From assembly GCA_028724245.1 (NCBI GenBank), contig JAQYDI010000119.1, positions 1 through 36,828 on the forward strand: a stretch of DNA of 36,828 nucleotides, given 5' to 3'. A program made the translations under genes and the position numbers. Below the pieces are notes generated by a model. The model was given only the letters and a program-made list of their open reading frames with translations, was not told where the DNA came from and searched no databases. Each line of letters starts with the position of its first letter. Within the stretch, counting starts at the first letter, position 1. Source of the stretch: Lachnospiraceae bacterium. GTDB taxonomy: Bacteria > Bacillota > Clostridia > Lachnospirales > Lachnospiraceae. This document shows positions 1 through 7,407 of the stretch, piece after piece.

Positions 1-1119
1 CTGTTTGTTGGTCAGAACAAGGGAGCGGAAGCTGCCGTAATTGAGCGCTTCGCTGTTTTTCTTTGCAGCGCTTAAACGGCTGATCCATGCGGTCAGTTCA
101 TTTTCCACGGGCTGTTCAAAGCAGGCGCGCAGGGCGGGGTCACCTTCGCTCTTGTGAGCCTTTGCACCCCATTCGCTGCCGTAGTAAACGCAGGGGATGC
201 CGGGCATGCCGAAGCACAGTGCGTAGATCAGCGGAAGGTGGTTTTCGTTGCTCAGATTGCTGGCAATGCGGCTGACATCATGATTGTCCACAAAATTCAG
301 CAGGTGTTTTCCTTTGTACAGAGTCCAGTTTTCAGGGCCGAACTGGCGCAGCAGGGAATGAATGATTTCGAACATATTCATGGAGTTAAAGCTGGAGAAC
401 AGGCCCTTGTAGCATTCGTAATTGGTGACGGAATGCAGCATGGAATCGTTCATGATCTGATTGTAGTCCCCGTGAAGGACTTCGCCCACCAGGAAAAAGT
501 CAGGCTTCAGGCTGTCGCAGAAGCTGTGCAGTTCCCGCAGAAAATCATGATCGAGGCAGTAAGCCACATCAAGACGCAGTCCGTCGATATCGAAAAGCTC
601 CACCCACAGACGGATGCTGTCAAAAATATGCTGTTTGACTTCAGGATTGCGCAGGTTCAGCTTTACCAGATCGTAATTGCCTTCCCAGCCTTCATACCAC
701 AGGCCGTCATTGTAGTTGGAATTGCCGTCAAAATTGATATGGAACCAGTCCTTATAGGGAGAATCCCAGCGTTTTTCCAGCACATCCTGAAAAGGCCCGA
801 AGCCCCGGCCTGCATGGTTGAAGACACCGTCCAGCACCACCTTGATGCCTGCCCCGTGCAGGCTGCGGCATACCTGTGCGAAATCTTCATTGGTTCCCAG
901 ACGGCAGTCGATCTTCCGGAAATCTCTCGTATTGTAGCCGTGGGTATCGGATTCAAATAACGGGCAGAAATAGATCGCATCGGCTCCCAGTTTTTTGATA
1001 TGGGGGATCCAGTCGATTACTTTGGTAATCCGGTGTGTCAGCACGCCGTCATTTTCGAAGGGCGCTCCGCAGAAGCCCAGGGGGTAGATCTGATAAAATA
1101 CGCTTTCGTAAGCCCACAT
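1..1119 (-). CDS. GH13 alpha-amylase-family glycoside hydrolase (3' end beyond window)
   Basis: This frame is open from an ATG at 1119 to the window edge (373 codons), so the C-terminus is missing. It is an alpha-glucan hydrolase of family GH13, probably acting on maltodextrins in the cytoplasm because no signal peptide is visible. The four GH13 regions appear in order: DGVFNH (region I), GLRLDVAYC with the nucleophile Asp (region II), LVGEVLHGD with the acid/base Glu (region III), and FVDNHD (region IV). The protein begins directly with the barrel strand (MWAYESVFYQIYPLGF), so there is no N-terminal starch-binding domain. AAGGAG lies eight bases before the ATG. It follows queC by 31 bases and is probably co-transcribed with the queuosine genes, although no metabolic link is obvious. 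Exact specificity (amylase, cyclomaltodextrinase or glucosidase) cannot be told. Confidence 0.93.
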   Translation of the reverse strand, partial: MWAYESVFYQIYPLGFCGAPFENDGVLTHRITKVIDWIPHIKKLGADAIYFCPLFESDTHGYNTRDFRKIDCRLGTNEDFAQVCRSLHGAGIKVVLDGVFNHAGRGFGPFQDVLEKRWDSPYKDWFHINFDGNSNYNDGLWYEGWEGNYDLVKLNLRNPEVKQHIFDSIRLWVELFDIDGLRLDVAYCLDHDFLRELHSFCDSLKPDFFLVGEVLHGDYNQIMNDSMLHSVTNYECYKGLFSSFNSMNMFEIIHSLLRQFGPENWTLYKGKHLLNFVDNHDVSRIASNLSNENHLPLIYALCFGMPGIPCVYYGSEWGAKAHKSEGDPALRACFEQPVENELTAWISRLSAAKKNSEALNYGSFRSLVLTNKQ

Positions 1120-1150
1120 AAATTAGTCTCCTTTGTGTATATCTTTTTAT

Positions 1151-1831
1151 TTATCCCAGAAGGGGGTCTTTCACGCCGTTTGCCTCAAATGCGGCCTGAC
1201 GGTCGATGCAGGTACCGCAGGTGCCGCAGGGTTTTTCGCCGCCCTCATAGCAGCTCCAGGTCAGCTCGTAGGGAACACCGATTGCCAGTCCGCGGCGGAC
1301 GATTTCCTTTTTCGGAACCGATACGAAGGGAGCGGCAACGTGCAGCTGCTGGCCGCTGCCTTCATAAATGGCGGTATTCATGGCATCTGCAAAGGCCTGA
1401 CTGCAGTCCGGGTAAGCGTTGCCTGCTGCGTCGTCGGCGTGGGCTCCGTAATAGAGCGTGTCGCAGCCCTTTGACAGGGCAATGCTGGCTGCGGAAGCCA
1501 GAAACAGTCCGTTGCGGAAGGGAACATAGGTGGAAACCGGTGTGCCGTCCGTTTTTTTCAGCTGCTCTGCATAGGATTCTCTGGGAATGTCTTCTGTGGA
1601 ATGGGACAGAAGGGAGCAGTTGCTGAAGGCAAACATGGGGGCCAGATCGATCTGCAGATATTCAACCTGATAGAAATCCGCAGCAGCCTTTGCGCAGCGC
1701 AGCTCCTTATCGTGCTTCTGTCCGTAGGAAATGGACAGAGCGATCACATTTTCTTTGCCGAATTCTTTTACAACGAGGCCAAGGCAGGTGGTAGAGTCCA
1801 CACCGCCGCTGACGAGAACAAGTTTCTTCAT
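1151..1831 (-). CDS. queC: 7-cyano-7-deazaguanine synthase QueC
   Basis: QueC makes preQ0 from 7-carboxy-7-deazaguanine, ammonia and ATP, on the route to queuosine in tRNA. The 226-residue protein has the PP-loop motif SGGVDST at residues 8-14, which binds ATP. A zinc-binding cysteine cluster (CGTCGTC, preceded by a Cys in GGEKPCG) sits near the C-terminus. Length fits the family (about 220-230). The start ATG is preceded by AAGGAG nine bases upstream. It is the third gene of the queD-queE-queC operon, 51 bases after queE. The next enzyme of the route, QueF, is not in this window. Confidence 0.96.
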   Translation of the reverse strand: MKKLVLVSGGVDSTTCLGLVVKEFGKENVIALSISYGQKHDKELRCAKAAADFYQVEYLQIDLAPMFAFSNCSLLSHSTEDIPRESYAEQLKKTDGTPVSTYVPFRNGLFLASAASIALSKGCDTLYYGAHADDAAGNAYPDCSQAFADAMNTAIYEGSGQQLHVAAPFVSVPKKEIVRRGLAIGVPYELTWSCYEGGEKPCGTCGTCIDRQAAFEANGVKDPLLG

Positions 1832-1882
1832 AATATTTACTCCTTATTTCAATTTTGAGCAGTTGTGTTTTTGCAGATAAGA

Positions 1883-2578
1883 TCACACGCCCCGTTTGCC
1901 GGGATCCCAGATGAATTTGTGCAGCTGCAGCTGCAGGCGGATCTCGGGAAGATGGTGTGTAATCAGAAAATCAACAATTTCAGCGGGATCGATCCGGCCG
2001 AATACCGGGCTTACCAGCACACGGCATTTCTGATCCAGCCGGTATTTTTTATTGATGGCTTCCATGCGAAGAAGATCTTCCGTACTGCCGGCGACAAATT
2101 TGACCGTGTCATCGGGGCGGAGATATTCATAATTTTCAAAAAGCATATGTTTTTCCATACCGCTGGAAGGAAGCTTGTAATCCAGTGTAAAATCAGGCCG
2201 ACAGTTCAGACTGCAGTAAGGCCTGATGGGAAGGCTTCCGTTGGTTTCAATTTCCACATGCAGGTTTCGGATCGCTGAAAGGGACTGAAGCAGTTCCTTC
2301 AGATGGGACTGCAAAAGAGGCTCTCCGCCGGTCAGCGTGACGCAGTGTACGCCGCTGCTGCGGATAAAATCTACGATTTTATCCGCGGAAAGAAATTCGC
2401 AGGGTGCATTGGAGGTGCAGGACCATCGGGTATCACAGTAGCTGCAGTTTAAATTGCAGCGCCGGAAACGGATAAAAACCGCTGTCTGGCCGGCCCGCTG
2501 TCCCTCTCCGTTGATACTGATGAATTTTTCTGTGACCGGATAGGAATAGGGATTATAAAAAGCTGATTCATTTGCCAT
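1883..2578 (-). CDS. queE: 7-carboxy-7-deazaguanine synthase QueE (radical SAM)
   Basis: QueE converts 6-carboxytetrahydropterin to 7-carboxy-7-deazaguanine with S-adenosylmethionine and a 4Fe-4S cluster. The 231-residue protein starts with a typical FISINGEGQ segment, followed by the cluster motif CNLNCSYC (CX3CX2C). This is the usual radical-SAM spacing; some QueE subfamilies have a longer insert there. TLTGGEPLLQ is the radical-SAM GGE motif. AGGAAG lies eight bases before the ATG. The gene lies between queD and queC in a complete three-gene preQ0 operon. A copy of the short repeat end described elsewhere lies in the 60-base gap between queD and this gene. Confidence 0.96.
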   Translation of the reverse strand: MANESAFYNPYSYPVTEKFISINGEGQRAGQTAVFIRFRRCNLNCSYCDTRWSCTSNAPCEFLSADKIVDFIRSSGVHCVTLTGGEPLLQSHLKELLQSLSAIRNLHVEIETNGSLPIRPYCSLNCRPDFTLDYKLPSSGMEKHMLFENYEYLRPDDTVKFVAGSTEDLLRMEAINKKYRLDQKCRVLVSPVFGRIDPAEIVDFLITHHLPEIRLQLQLHKFIWDPGKRGV

Positions 2579-2610
2579 AGTAAAACTTCCTGTTCTGAAT
2601 AAAAAAAGTG

Positions 2611-2625
2611 ATAATTGTTCAGAGA
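2611..2625 (+). repeat. Isolated end of the palindromic repeat family (queD-queE gap)
   Basis: Fifteen bases, ATAATTGTTCAGAGA, are identical to the left end of the full element at 6034-6048. No matching second end is nearby, so it is either a degenerate remnant or a solo end. A short inverted repeat CAGAG/CTCTG spans 2620-2636, so the transcript could form a small hairpin just after the queD stop codon. Confidence 0.55.
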
Positions 2626-2638
2626 TAGTACTCTGTTT

Positions 2639-3058
2639 TCATGGACGGTAAACCGCGCAGTTATCCGGTGTTTCATAAACGACCGCTTCATGGACATCGT
2701 AGCCTTTTTTCTGCATCATGGAGCAGAAATAAGCAGCCAGATTTTCGGCGGTGGGACGTCCGCATACGGAGACAAGACGAAAATTTTCATCTTTCAGCGC
2801 AGCAATGGTAGCGGGTTTCAGAGAACCTTCCTCATAGATCAGACTGTGATCAAAGTACTCTGCTGCTTCTTTCAGATCTCTTTTTAAGGTCTTGAAATCG
2901 ACGATCATGTCGCGGAGCTGGCCGTCGCAGATCAGATGATCTCCCTGAATTTCGATCACAACACGCCAGCGGTGACCGTGGAGATTGCTGCATTTTCCTT
3001 TATAGCCTTTCAGAAAGTGAGCAGCGTCAAAGCTTTTTTCGGTTTTTAAAAGATACAT
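2639..3058 (-). CDS. queD: 6-carboxy-5,6,7,8-tetrahydropterin synthase QueD
   Basis: QueD turns dihydroneopterin triphosphate into 6-carboxytetrahydropterin, the first committed step to preQ0. The 139-residue protein has the zinc-binding histidines in DAAHFL and NLHGHRW, with the catalytic Cys between them (GKCSN). A C-terminal Glu in the VYETP segment fits the pterin-binding residue. I chose the ATG at 3058, which has AGGAAGAGG nine bases upstream and gives the usual MYLLKTEKSFDAAHF start. A longer in-frame start at 3130 adds 24 residues with no ribosome site and no family resemblance. It is the first gene of the operon, behind a leader of about 230 bases. Confidence 0.95.
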   Translation of the reverse strand: MYLLKTEKSFDAAHFLKGYKGKCSNLHGHRWRVVIEIQGDHLICDGQLRDMIVDFKTLKRDLKEAAEYFDHSLIYEEGSLKPATIAALKDENFRLVSVCGRPTAENLAAYFCSMMQKKGYDVHEAVVYETPDNCAVYRP

Positions 3059-3183
3059 GGATATTAACCTCTTCCTTATTACAATAATGCAGGCTGCATG
3101 ACAGCCGGTTGAGGCCTTCCCGTCAGACATTGAATTACAGAAAGCAGAACACGTAAATGTGAACAGTTACGAAATATGTAAAA

Positions 3184-3291
3184 TCGATGTGAGGCGCTGT
3201 GAAACTGCAGAAAAGCAGCAAAGCAGCGCGGGACGGCCCTGGTTTTGATTAACGACAGGATGGTGCCATCGAACTGTCGGTGGGGTACAAC
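3184..3291 (-). ncRNA. Structured 5' leader of the queDEC operon, possible riboswitch
   Basis: On the minus strand the predicted transcript begins near 3291 and runs about 230 bases to the queD start. It would fold at once into CGACAG/CTGTCG enclosing GATGG/CCATC, with a three-base bulge (about 3255-3278). A second nested stem follows: GCGCTG/CAGCGC enclosing CTGC/GCAG (about 3195-3224). Queuosine precursor operons are often controlled by preQ1 riboswitches, so that is the natural guess. I could not match it by eye to the known preQ1-I or preQ1-II patterns, and I do not remember the class III consensus well enough to test it. It could also be an attenuator or an unknown leader. Confidence 0.4.
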
Positions 3292-3297
3292 TTTCTA

Positions 3298-3326
3298 AGC
3301 ATACCATTGTCAACCTTTCATGTCAA
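3298..3326 (-). promoter_or_regulatory. Sigma-A-type promoter of queDEC
   Basis: On the minus strand there is a perfect TTGACA at 3326-3321, a 17-base spacer, and TATGCT at 3303-3298. The predicted transcript starts near 3291, exactly where the structured leader begins. A second TTGACA at 3313-3308 has no good -10 box at the right distance. Confidence 0.7.
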
Positions 3327-3361
3327 GCGATTGCGGGAGTGGATTGTACTTGTCATTATAC

Positions 3362-3390
3362 TTGCTTTTGCGGGGGTTTTGTGATATTTT
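3362..3390 (+). promoter_or_regulatory. Weak candidate promoter of the EamA transporter gene
   Basis: TTGCTT at 3362-3367, a 17-base spacer and TATTTT at 3385-3390 lie about 80 bases before the EamA start. The match is only fair. The gap 3059-3472 therefore seems to hold two divergent promoters and the queDEC leader, with no gene. Confidence 0.3.
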
Positions 3391-3472
3391 ATGGAACGGA
3401 TATTCGATTGTTTTATTCCAGTCGGAGTTTAATCTTTGGCTGAGATTGATTTACATTGAGGGAGAGGTGTAT

Positions 3473-4333
3473 ATGAGTAAGAAAAATAAGGGGATATGCT
3501 GTATTATTGCGTCGGCGTTCTGTTTTGCGCTGATGAATATTTTTGTACGGATGTCAGGTGATCTGCCGTCTGTGGAGAAGAGTTTTTTCCGGAATTTTGT
3601 TGCCATGATTTTTGCGGTGGTGATTCTGGTGAAGGAAAAGATTCCTTTTGAAATCGGGAAAGAGAATTATGCAGCCATGTTCTGCAGGGCATTTTTCGGT
3701 ACGATTGGCATTCTCTGCAATTTTTATGCGGTGGATCATCTGCTGGTGGCCGACGCAAGCATGCTGAATAAGCTGTCGCCGTTTTTTGCTATTGTATTTT
3801 CCATTTTTATATTGAAGGAAATACCGAAGAAGTATCAGGTGGGATGTCTTTTGATGGCGCTGGCAGGCTGTCTGTTTGTGGTAAAACCGGGTTTTGCCAG
3901 TACGGATACGCTGGGTATGGCGGCCGGTGTCTGCGGCGGTATGGCGGCCGGTCTTGCTTATACGATGGTCAGGCTGCTGGGTTCCAGAGGGGTTAAGGGA
4001 CCGGTGATCGTGTTTTGTTTTTCCTGCTTCAGCTGTTTGATGACGCTGCCGCTGATCATTCTTTTTTATCACAGTCCCATGTCCGGGATGCAGGTTCTGA
4101 CTCTGCTGGGCGCAGGGCTGGCAGCAGCGGGAGGTCAGTTTTCCATCACTGCCGCCTATACCTATGCACCGGCAAAAGAAATATCAATTTATGATTACAC
4201 GCAGATCATATTTTCCACCATCATGGGATTTCTGTTCTTTGGACAGATTCCCGATGTGTACAGCTTCATTGGCTATGCAGTCATCTGCGGTGCATCTCTT
4301 ATCATGTTTATAAAAAATCAAAAACAGAAATAA
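3473..4333 (+). CDS. EamA/DMT-family membrane transporter
   Basis: This 286-residue inner-membrane protein is a drug/metabolite transporter of the EamA type. It shows about ten hydrophobic segments arranged as two halves (roughly residues 5-140 and 150-280). Typical family features include the FRNF turn after the first segments and WNF-like aromatic turns replaced here by CNFYAVDHL. The substrate is unknown; members of the family export amino acids, nucleosides or other small metabolites. I chose the ATG at 3473 (MSKKNKG) because GGGAGAGG lies just upstream and the residues after it match the family start. An upstream in-frame extension to 3320 has no ribosome site. It converges on the metallo-hydrolase gene, with 37 bases between their stop codons. 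Confidence 0.9.
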   Translation: MSKKNKGICCIIASAFCFALMNIFVRMSGDLPSVEKSFFRNFVAMIFAVVILVKEKIPFEIGKENYAAMFCRAFFGTIGILCNFYAVDHLLVADASMLNKLSPFFAIVFSIFILKEIPKKYQVGCLLMALAGCLFVVKPGFASTDTLGMAAGVCGGMAAGLAYTMVRLLGSRGVKGPVIVFCFSCFSCLMTLPLIILFYHSPMSGMQVLTLLGAGLAAAGGQFSITAAYTYAPAKEISIYDYTQIIFSTIMGFLFFGQIPDVYSFIGYAVICGASLIMFIKNQKQK

Positions 4334-4370
4334 AAATAAGGATCTGCCGGGGAGTCGGTGAATGTGTTAT

Positions 4371-6014
4371 TTACCGGTCCCATTTGTCGCAAAGGGAATT
4401 GATCTGGTCTGCAAAGCGGGCCAGATCTTTGTTTGTACCGCCTTCGTTGTGTTTGATGACGGTTAACAGGCGCTGGCCAGCGGCAAGAAGGCGCTGATAG
4501 ATGCCGAATGCTTTCTGGGAGGTCTGCCCCGGCGCGGAGGCCAGTTCCGGTTTCAGAACCGGAATGCCGGTGGTAACTTTGATGAAACGGGCAGCTGCCA
4601 GATCATAAATTGTACCGCTGTAGGGTGCCATGGCTTCGCAGCCGAACATGGCTTCCAGCAGAGCGGCAAAACCGGAGGCACTTTTATCCTCCCCATGTAC
4701 GATGAAAAACTGAGTGGGGCGGGAACCTTCCATAATGGAGGATGCCCATTTAAGAAGTCCGTTCCGGTCTGCATGTCCGCTGATGCCGGGCAGCTGTGTG
4801 ATCTCCGCGTTGACACAGATGGTTTCTCCGAACAGCTTCACTTCCTTTGCCCCTTCAACCAGCGTGCGTCCAAGGGTTCCGACTGCCTGATAACCCACAA
4901 ATAAGATGGTACATTCATCCCGCCACAGATTGTGTTTCAGATGGTGTTTGATCCGGCCTGCATCACACATGCCGCTGGCGGAAATGATGACCTTGCAGTT
5001 TTTGTCAAAATTGATCTGCTTTGACTCTTCACTGGTTACGGCGCGCTTCAGACCCGGGAATGTGATGGGATTGATGCCCGAGGAAATCAGTTCCAGAGCC
5101 TCTTTATCGTAACAGTCCTTATAATGGCTCTGGAAAATCTCGGTCGCTTCCATGGCCAGCGGACTGTCGATTACGACCTGAAAATTATCATGACCGTGCA
5201 CCAGATTTTCATTTTTAATCTGGCGGATAAAATAAAGAAGCTCCTGCGTACGGCCTACCGCAAAGGAAGGAATGACGACGTTGCCGCCCCTGTCAAATGT
5301 TTTCTGAATGATTTCAGCCAGAGAGGCTGCGTAATTGACCGGAACCTGCTCATGATTCCGGGTACCGTAGGTTGATTCCATGATTACGTAATCAGCTTCC
5401 GTCAGATAAGTGGGGTCGTTGATCAGCGGCTGGTTCAGATTGCCGATATCACCGGAGAAGACCAGTTTTTTCTCAACGGGATTGCCGCCGTTGTCTTTTT
5501 CATTGATCCATACCTCAATGCTGGCAGATCCCAGCAGGTGGCCTGCATCAAGAAAGCGGACACGGATGCCTTCGCACAGTGGTTTGATTTCCCTATACGG
5601 GCAGCTTTGAAGCAGACTGATGGCACCGATGGCATCAGGCATGGTATAGGCCGGTATAAAACGTTTCTTACCGGCACGCTGCCCCTTCCGATTGCGCCAT
5701 TCCGCTTCAAATTCCTGAATGTGCGCGCTGTCCTTCAGCATGATGCTGCAGAGCGCCGCGGTAGCCGGAGTCGTGTAGATCGGACCACGGAATCCTCTGG
5801 CATACAGCAGAGGGAGATTGCCTGAATGATCGATGTGCGCATGGGTCAGCAGTACAAAATCCAGTTCCGAAGCAGGGATGGGAATCTCTTCATTTTCAAA
5901 AATATTGGGTCCCTGTTCCATACCATAGTCCACAAGAAAGCGTTTTCCTGCACCTTCCACATAAAAACAGCTTCCGGTTACTTCGTGTGTTGCACCAAGA
6001 AATGTAATACGCAT
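4371..6014 (-). CDS. Beta-CASP metallo-beta-lactamase-fold hydrolase (RNase-like)
   Basis: This 547-residue protein belongs to the metallo-beta-lactamase fold with a beta-CASP domain, the group that includes CPSF-73 and bacterial YsgA/RNase-like enzymes. The zinc motifs are visible: HAHIDH at residues 58-63, the His of DAGHLLGSAS, the Asp of FSGDIGN, and the His of ISGHADRNGL. The beta-CASP marker STYGTRNHE is also present. SASGMCDAGRIKHHL is typical of these nucleases. The C-terminal 70-80 residues look like an added helical segment. It probably cleaves RNA in the cytoplasm; the target is unknown. The ATG is preceded by AAAGGGGG. A palindromic repeat element lies between its predicted promoter and its ribosome site. 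Confidence 0.92.
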   Translation of the reverse strand: MRITFLGATHEVTGSCFYVEGAGKRFLVDYGMEQGPNIFENEEIPIPASELDFVLLTHAHIDHSGNLPLLYARGFRGPIYTTPATAALCSIMLKDSAHIQEFEAEWRNRKGQRAGKKRFIPAYTMPDAIGAISLLQSCPYREIKPLCEGIRVRFLDAGHLLGSASIEVWINEKDNGGNPVEKKLVFSGDIGNLNQPLINDPTYLTEADYVIMESTYGTRNHEQVPVNYAASLAEIIQKTFDRGGNVVIPSFAVGRTQELLYFIRQIKNENLVHGHDNFQVVIDSPLAMEATEIFQSHYKDCYDKEALELISSGINPITFPGLKRAVTSEESKQINFDKNCKVIISASGMCDAGRIKHHLKHNLWRDECTILFVGYQAVGTLGRTLVEGAKEVKLFGETICVNAEITQLPGISGHADRNGLLKWASSIMEGSRPTQFFIVHGEDKSASGFAALLEAMFGCEAMAPYSGTIYDLAAARFIKVTTGIPVLKPELASAPGQTSQKAFGIYQRLLAAGQRLLTVIKHNEGGTNKDLARFADQINSLCDKWDR

Positions 6015-6031
6015 AGAAAAACCCCCTTTAC

Positions 6032-6177
6032 GTATAATTGTTCAGAGACAGGCAGATTTGTACAAAAAGTGCGATGAATGCTTGCATTCATGAGCACTTT
6101 TTCGTACAAATCTATTTGGCGGATACGCTATACCGAGGAAACACATAGTGTTTTCGAGGTTGGCTCTGAACAGTTAC
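6032..6177 (-). repeat. Full palindromic element 1, in the 5' leader of the beta-CASP gene
   Basis: This is about 146 bases. On the minus strand it begins GTAACTGTTCAGAGCCAA and ends with a related inverted copy near 6032-6048. Inside, AGATTTGTAC plus an AAAAAGTGC-like run is paired with its complement (6055-6070 with 6094-6112). The centre, ATGAATGC TT GCATTCAT, is an exact palindrome. Compared with element 2 at 11605-11699, in the same orientation, it carries about 44 extra bases near one end (about 6118-6160), which hold their own small hairpin. It lies downstream of the predicted promoter, so the transcript would carry the whole hairpin. Confidence 0.8.
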
Positions 6178-6188
6178 TGCTTTTTTAC

Positions 6189-6217
6189 ATTATATGATAA
6201 AAAAATGCATCGGTAAA
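6189..6217 (-). promoter_or_regulatory. Promoter of the beta-CASP hydrolase gene
   Basis: On the minus strand TTTACC (6217-6212), a 17-base spacer and a perfect TATAAT (6194-6189) are seen. The start of transcription would be near 6182, just outside repeat element 1, leaving a leader of about 170 bases. The rest of 6015-6263 is AT-rich with no gene. Confidence 0.55.
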
Positions 6218-6263
6218 TAAAAATTCACAAAACTTAATGAAAATTTCATAAAAAACTGAAAAT

Positions 6264-7172
6264 TCAACCTTCCATATTTTTTGAGATAAAAAAACAGAAA
6301 ATAAACGCAATGATTCCTGCCGGGATATCCTTCGGTGTCAATGGAGTTTGTGTCCGAAATTGAAAAAGGATGGCAGCGGGTGAAGCGGCAATCATCCCGA
6401 GAACTGCGCTGTAAACAGCCCCTGCGTGATTTTGAAACAGATATTCTACCAGTTTTGCAAACAGGAAAATACCCAGTACAATTCCGAAGGCAAAGGGAAT
6501 CAGAAGAAGCAGATTTTCAAAAAATATAGAGGTATCCAGGGTCCGGATTCCCTCCAGCAGAGAATGGACTGCATGCAGGATGCCACAATAATATCCTGTG
6601 ATCATGAGCAGGAGAGAACCGCTGACGCCGGGGATGACCATGGCCGCCGCAGAGATGATGCCGAGAAGAAAAAGAACGGATGGATGGTTGATGCCGGCCT
6701 GCAGCGAGACCTGGTTCTGTTCGGGGCTTCGGACAGCTGACATGAAAATGGTCATGGCAGCAGAGCCTGCAAAGAGGGCAGCATAGCCGGGAAGAAGGCG
6801 GAGAAAACGGAGCCGGTCCGTTCTTCCATTATTTTTAATCTGAATGCTTTTTTTCCATGTATTCCATAAAGCCGGCATTCCCCCGAGAATCAGACCGGTG
6901 AATGCCATGCCGGTGGGAAAAGGACAGGCGGTAAACAGATATTCCATGATATATGCAAAACAGATGATACCGACAGCCATTCCTGTCATCAGAGGGAACA
7001 GAATCCGGAAGCTTTTTCTGAAATCTGTGAAAATCCCGCTGATTGCCCCTATAATCCGGTCATAGACTCCGAAAGAGATTGCCAGTGTTCCCCCACTGAC
7101 ACCGGGCATGATATTGGCAATTCCCATAAGAATTCCCTTTATAAGATCAGAAAGAAAATAATTTGAAAACAA
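6264..7172 (-). CDS. DUF368 (PopT-type) polytopic membrane protein
   Basis: This 302-residue membrane protein belongs to DUF368 (PF04018). Members called PopT have been shown to return undecaprenyl phosphate across the membrane for reuse in wall synthesis, so that is its likely role. The family's internal repeat is clear: IMPGVSGGTLAISFG near residue 22 and VIPGVSGSLLLMITG near residue 180. About eight to ten hydrophobic segments surround these motifs. The start is a TTG at 7172 with GAGGAGG about ten bases upstream; the first ATG in frame is at residue 16 and would cut off the conserved N-terminus. No wall gene is adjacent, although a D-Ala-D-Ala carboxypeptidase lies 3 kb away. Confidence 0.9.
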   Translation of the reverse strand: MFSNYFLSDLIKGILMGIANIMPGVSGGTLAISFGVYDRIIGAISGIFTDFRKSFRILFPLMTGMAVGIICFAYIMEYLFTACPFPTGMAFTGLILGGMPALWNTWKKSIQIKNNGRTDRLRFLRLLPGYAALFAGSAAMTIFMSAVRSPEQNQVSLQAGINHPSVLFLLGIISAAAMVIPGVSGSLLLMITGYYCGILHAVHSLLEGIRTLDTSIFFENLLLLIPFAFGIVLGIFLFAKLVEYLFQNHAGAVYSAVLGMIAASPAAILFQFRTQTPLTPKDIPAGIIAFIFCFFISKNMEG

Positions 7173-7264
7173 AACAGACAGTCCTCCTCAGAAAATGGTG
7201 TTCAGATTTTTGCAGGGGAAGTGCAGTTTTTGAGGCCGCAGGTTACATTATTCCCCGCAAAATG

Positions 7265-7293
7265 AAGATATGAACAGCAACATCTTTGAACAA
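7265..7293 (-). promoter_or_regulatory. Candidate promoter of the DUF368 gene
   Basis: On the minus strand TTGTTC (7293-7288), 17 bases, then TATCTT (7270-7265). Spacing is ideal and the boxes are fair. Confidence 0.4.
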
Positions 7294-7321
7294 TATATGC
7301 ATAACGGCAGGAATTAATGGA

Positions 7322-7350
7322 TTGACAGGCGGAATTTTATTGTATTATAC
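7322..7350 (+). promoter_or_regulatory. Promoter of the transglutaminase-like lipoprotein gene
   Basis: A perfect TTGACA at 7322-7327 is followed by a 17-base spacer and TTATAC at 7345-7350 (or TATACT one base later). It lies about 60 bases before the ribosome site of the gene at 7408. Confidence 0.7.
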
Positions 7351-7407
7351 TGCTATTACAAAATAAGAAATTTCGCTATAGACATAATATTACGGGAGAA
7401 TTTGAGG

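Noticed and set aside
154..960. Open frame of 268 codons on the plus strand
   Set aside because: It is the shadow of the GH13 gene on the minus strand, whose four active-site motifs are intact.
2611..3170. queD flanked by two repeat ends (2611 and 3159-3170) as a mobile unit
   Set aside because: The second end, GTGAACAGTTAC, is only a partial match inside the leader, and queD belongs to a normal operon.
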